A DNA stretch of 64,000 nucleotides from Myotis daubentonii (taxonomy: Eukaryota > Chordata > Mammalia > Chiroptera > Vespertilionidae), in assembly GCF_963259705.1 (NCBI RefSeq), contig NC_081846.1:54961205-55025204 (forward strand). The letters are read 5' to 3'. The notes under the pieces are model-generated. The model saw nothing but the letters and a program-made list of their open reading frames with translations. It ran no database searches and was not told the origin of the DNA. Positions 59,708-64,000 of this stretch are shown here, piece after piece (the stretch's first letter is position 1; the number at the start of each line of letters is the position of its first letter). The translations under genes were made by a program, and so were the position numbers.

Positions 59708-60655
59708 TCAGTCTATAAAAGGGTTTCATCTATGAATGGAAGAGATTTACCATTAATGACATTTGCACTGAAGTTCATGTGTTTGAGTGTGACCACAGCC
59801 CTTCTCCTACCAAGCAGCAGTGACCCTTTTAACATGATGCTCCCCCTACCAATACTCCAATCATCTCAATTCTATTTAAATTCTCAAACTATCTACTGAT
59901 AGTTGAGATAGGACATAGATCCCAATGGCATGTCTTCAATCCCGAAGAAGCACATAGCCATGGAACAGAAGGACAATCTTAGTCTTGTTTGAATGTAAAG
60001 CATCCCAACAATGAAGGAGGCAGTTCTCTATTTTCTCATGGGAAACATTAGGGTCAGAGGTAGGGATCCATACCTATTGAAGTAATATTACTTGCTAGAT
60101 GTTTTACATTAGATACCTTATTTTAATCTTCCATCTGCAGGAGCATATATTTTCTAGATAAGGAAACAAGTCATCAAAAGTTAAAATACATTGACTAAGG
60201 TCACAGAATTAGAAAATGGAAGACCTAGAAAAATCCAGGTCTCTGTGACGTAAAAATCTAATCTCTAGTTCTTCTCACCCAAATTTAGTTTTTATTTTGT
60301 AATTAAAGCTATACATATCTATATTTTAATTAGTCAAATAGTTTCACAGGGCTTACGAAAAACAGCAGTCCCTTGCTCTCCTCTCCCCATTCCTGCTTCA
60401 CCTTGGCAAAAGTTTTCAGCTCTTTTGGTTTACTGTTTCTGGCATTTCTTTCTGTACTCTAACATACTACATTGGCACTATTAATTTTTCAGTTTTATCC
60501 ATCTTCCCACTATGCAAAATAAGGATTAAGGTCTCTTTATAAAACCCCCTCTCTGCTTAATGCCCTCCCTGTTCTCCTATTTTTTGGTTAGAGTAGCATT
60601 CAGTTTTTACTTTCTTAGGACTATGTAATGCTATTGACTGCTGGATGATATAATA
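59708..60655. other. Unassigned stretch with a MIR remnant
   Basis: 60090-60245 (atctgcaggagcatatattt, agataaggaaacaagtcatc, ctaaggtcacagaattagaa) is MIR in minus orientation. The rest is unrecognised. Confidence 0.5.
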
Positions 60656-60784
60656 GAGTGGTGGGCAAAAGAATATTTATAGTTGTGAATACTCAAAACA
60701 CAGAGTTCATTCTTGTATTATTATTTACTTACTATTATACTATTTATTTGTATTACAACTATAAATCTACTTTTGCCCACCATA
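60656..60784. mobile_element. mariner-like MITE
   Basis: Inverted ends ggtgggcaaaagaatattta and, as reverse complement, ctataaatctacttttgccc, with TA at both sides. There is no coding content. It is related to the element at 973-1081. Confidence 0.85.
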
Positions 60785-60887
60785 TACTATGGCTTTTTCC
60801 TTTTCTAAAAAACCTTTTCCCTGAAAAAACTTCCTGTTTGATTTATTTCTTTTCCTTTTTTGTTTTAAACCTCACCCGAGGATATAT

Positions 60888-61316
60888 TTTTTCCATTGAT
60901 TTTTAGAGAGTGGAAGGAAAAGAGAGAGAAACATCAACATGAGACATGATTGGTTGCCTCCTGCATGTGCCCTGACCAGGCAGTGATCAAGCCAGCAACC
61001 GATGTACATGCCCTTGACCAGAATCGAACCCTTGACCCTTCAACTTGAGGGCTGACACTCTATCCCAGCCGTGGGCAAACTACGGCCCTCGGGCCGGATC
61101 CGCCCATTTGAAATGAATAAAACTAAAAAAAAAAAAAAAAAAAGACCGTACGTACCCTTTTATGTAATGATGTTTACTTTGAATTTATAGTAGTTCACAC
61201 AAACACTCCATCCATGCTTTTGTTCCAGCCCTCCAGTCCAGTTTAAGAACCCATTGTGGCCCTCGAGTCAAAAAGTTTGCCCACCCCTGCCTATCCACTG
61301 AGCCAAACTGGTTAGG
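60888..61316 (-). mobile_element. Ves SINE split by a hAT element (60888-61065 and 61290-61316)
   Basis: Reverse-oriented Ves. The head is interrupted at ...gacactctatcc and resumes cctatccactgagccaaact to ggttaggac. Confidence 0.9.
61066..61289 (+). mobile_element. non-autonomous hAT element inside a Ves
   Basis: Ends CAGCCGTGGGCAAACTACGG and, inverted, TTTGCCCACCCCTG. The duplicated target is ctctatcc on the left and c-ctatcc on the right (one base lost). Same family as 17581-17794. It has an internal A19-type run (61125-61143). Confidence 0.93.
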
Positions 61317-61599
61317 ACAGTTTATTATTATCACTAATACAACTCCCAATCCACTCGAACATTTGTTGTTTTATCAATTTCATCTTTTTAGAAGAAGCTC
61401 TCCTTGAGCTTTCTGACTTGCTGCCTTTTATGCCTAAAAGAGACCTTCTTTCACCTTGAATTTGGGAATTCCCTTTGGGATCTACATCCTATCTAAACTA
61501 CCTTTCTCTAGCTGAATCCCTCATTTTCGGTATCCCAAATCTTTATCCTTCTTGTTTACTTGTCCATTTGGTGAAGTTAACCCTGCAGTAGCTACTTCT

Positions 61600-62000
61600 G
61601 AGAAAGTGTTTGCGAAGTACATTTTTTGAGACCTTGCATAACTGAAAATAGCTTTACTATAGCCTCAGATTTAACTGATAGTTTCCAGGTTAAGAGTTCT
61701 AGGTTAGAAGTAATTATTCCTTAGAATTTGGAAAGCCTTGCTATGCTCTCTTCTAACTTACATTTGTTTTTGTTGAAATCCAGAGACATTTTGATTCCTG
61801 ATTTTGTACTTAACCTATCTGGAAGTTCATCCTTCAGTTTGTGAGATTTTCTGGAATTATTTTTTGGGCAATTTCATTTCTTCTGTGTCCCTTTCTGGGA
61901 CTCCAACTATACGGACGCTGAAACTTCTAAAGTGGTACTCTAATTCCTCCCAGCCTCCTTTTCAATTTTAAATGAACTTCTTTTCTTCTTTTCCTATTTT
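61600..62000 (-). mobile_element. old L1/HAL1-like fragment
   Basis: The text gttctaggttagaagtaatt, ttccttagaatttggaaagc, ttgagattttctggaatta-like and ctgggactccaactatacgg resembles antisense old L1-related sequence. Boundaries are soft. 61317-61599 and 62001-63030 show nothing else. Confidence 0.3.
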
Positions 62001-63030
62001 ATAGATAAAATATCTTAAGCCTATTGTCGATGGCAATCAGTATTATGCTGCCAAATGATAGGTAAACAATCTTGAATAAATAAAGTAATAATCAAGGTAA
62101 GTAATGGTGCTTATGGAGCTCCACTGAGACTAGGACTGTGTGAGCCAAACAATGTTCCACCACCAGATGTTCCATGCCCAGTTTAACCAGAGCAGCTCAA
62201 TTCTGATTATTTATACACTCACGTACACATGCATTTCAAGACTGAAAAGAAACACAGGCTTAAAGGTAGATTCCTACCACCTTCACCCCAGAATGATTTA
62301 TAATTCTTTAATAAGATCTACTTTTTGTGGGGTGATAGACAGCGTGAGTGATTTGGGAGGTAGGAAAGACCGCTTTGCTGGGTTTCCCCCACTGCTAACA
62401 CTATTCTAAGTGTTCTGCCAGTGTTCACACTTGTGAGAGGCCAGTTTAAATCTAAAGCAGTTTCAGGATGAAGGATAGAAATTACCTGAAGTAACTGCTT
62501 CCTCTTCCACTGTGCCCTAGAAAAGAAAGTCACCTGCTTTTCCCAACTCCTTGGGGTATGAATAATATGAGTTTGAATTCTATTTAAGAAAAGTTGCCAC
62601 CTTAGCAAACAAAGAGGTGAATAAGGGAGAGATACATCCTATCTTTTCTGTATCTGAGTTCTGTTGGCCTTCTCACCCACAAAAAAAAACAGAGGCAAAT
62701 AGCAGAAAATAAGTCAATAATGTAGTACACAAGTATAAATAAAAGGATACCCTCTGTCTTAGATAGTTACGGTAACTCTTTAGAGAAGTATGTGTGTTTT
62801 CCTTATTTGAAGGAAGGAAATGGATGAAAACTGTCACTCGTAACATTTACTTAAGATCGTTCCCCCTTTTAAGAGAGCTCCATGGCAAAAGCAGCCAATT
62901 CCCCAAATAACAGCTTGCATTTCTAGTCTCACCTTCCTGGTTGTAAACTTTGGTTATCGATATACTCATAGCACACTGCACTATACTGTTTCTGTGTCCC
63001 ACTCAGACAGCTGAAATAATGGGAACTTAC

Positions 63031-63083
63031 AGAGCCAGCATCGTCAGAATCTGGATTTTGCATTTTTTCCATAAGCTGGTTGG
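63031..63083 (-). other. candidate small exon (phase-compatible with 63874-64000)
   Basis: On the minus strand, ...CTTATGCATTTAG then 53 nt then GTAAGT. The 53 nt encode NQLMEKMQNPDSDDAGS after completing a codon started by a G. No protein family is recognised. It does not splice in frame to the TANK start codon: joined to the exon at 44274, the frame would stop at a TAG within that exon. It may be a chance ORF or a non-coding upstream exon. Confidence 0.25.
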
Positions 63084-63873
63084 CTAAATGCATAAGGATA
63101 AACAAGGTAAGACAACTTCATTGATCAAACTGAAAGCTCCCCAGACCAGGTTCTCCATTTGGCTGGATTTTAGAACTTGGTGAAACTTTTTGTGCTACCT
63201 TCTGAGAATTAAAAGAAGACTGCACAGAGACCACACCCATGAGTTTCAGCTTTGCCTCACTCCCTTTTCTTCTCCAGTTGTATAAAATTTCTTTCAGACA
63301 ATTTATCAAATGTGATTGGTTGAAGTACACAACTAAACAATATCACACCAAAAGGGAAACTAGCATGTGTTGTACCCCTTTGAGGTGAACATAAACATGG
63401 TACTGCTCAGTTAGCTTGCTCAGTTTTGTAAGGGGTATCCTCTCCTCTGAGTAGGTGCCATGTTAGAATCTGGAGATGGGGTGGGGTATGCAATTTAAAA
63501 GTGGCTACTGAATATTAAAAATCTGTTTTTATAAATCACATAAAGTAGGGCTCCTTAGAATATTCTTGAATGGAGAAACTATAAGAGAAAGCTTATATTC
63601 TGTATGAGGAGGCATAAGAGGTCTGTGTTGGAAGCAAGGGCACATATTACAATCTCCTAATATTTGTGAGATTTCAATGTTTATAAAAAAGGAAATATGG
63701 ACTCAAAAAGGTGGAGAAACATCAATATCAAAGAAAAGGCATTTCTAGTTTAGGGGTAGCATATATATGATGTTATGAAATGCCACATAATACATGGCTA
63801 GGAATAGTAAAACCATTTAAATATCCCACAATAACAGCTGATTTTCTTCAAGTAATTTTAAATAATATATTAC

Positions 63874-64000
63874 CTTGAAATGATCTGAGTTCCTGATTTC
63901 TGTCTTTTTTAGCAGGTCTCTCTTCATAGCAAAATTCCCTGTTGTTTGTTCTGCCACTCATGGGAACAATTCTCCATACCTCATTCCAGACAATATCCTC
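63874..64000 (-). other. candidate exon running off the right edge
   Basis: The minus-strand frame is open from the window edge: EDIVWNEVWRIVPMSGRTNN, REFCYEERPAKKDRNQELRS, then FQ, then one base, ending at a donor-like CAAG then GTAATA (63873-63868). The phase (1) matches the acceptor at 63083, giving SFQ-A-NQLMEK. No homologue is recognised, and the acceptor side is outside the window. 63084-63873 shows nothing else. Confidence 0.22.

Overview
This is nuclear DNA from a vespertilionid (vesper) bat, and nearly all of it is intron. The lineage is shown by the repeats: tRNA-derived Ves SINEs, many HeliBat-type Helitrons (5' TC, 3' hairpin then CTAG, inserted between A and T), and recent cut-and-paste DNA transposons (SPIN and other hAT elements, Tc1-like, mariner-like and Tigger-like). 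Active Helitrons are known among mammals essentially only in this family.

The one recognisable host gene is TANK (TRAF family member-associated NF-kappa-B activator) on the minus strand. Three consecutive exons are present: the start-codon exon (44127-44274, coding 44127-44225), then 21208-21316, then 20219-20337. They splice in frame and give residues 1-109, with splice sites that look functional. The introns are about 22.8 kb and 0.87 kb. No first exon, promoter or later exon was found; later exons should lie left of position 1. Two small minus-strand ORF segments at the right edge (63031-63083 and 63874-64000) have compatible splice phases and are only a weak exon candidate.

Layout. 1-20.2 kb is TANK intron with Ves SINEs, an L1 nested in a Ves, a decayed hAT-transposase-like ORF split by a tRNA-only SINE, three Helitrons, an MLT1 LTR and a defective Tc1-like transposon. 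20.2-21.3 kb has TANK exons 4 and 3. 22.5-27.1 kb is a Helitron cluster, including a broken Helitron Rep gene with its HUH motif. 28.8-34.4 kb has hAT and SPIN elements (one split by an L1) and an L2. 35.2-37.3 kb is a KRAB zinc-finger retrocopy. 38-43.8 kb has L1 fragments cut by Helitrons, plus Helitrons stacked end to end. 44.1 kb is TANK exon 2. 45-64 kb has two L1s, paired Tigger-like elements, two further composite Helitrons, old LTR/MIR remnants and a hAT inside a Ves.

The most interesting signals are a composite Helitron present three times with the same internal junction but different downstream modules, repeated Helitron-next-to-Helitron insertion exactly at element ends, a SINE that is only the tRNA-like head, and a tandem NAGNAG acceptor at TANK exon 3.
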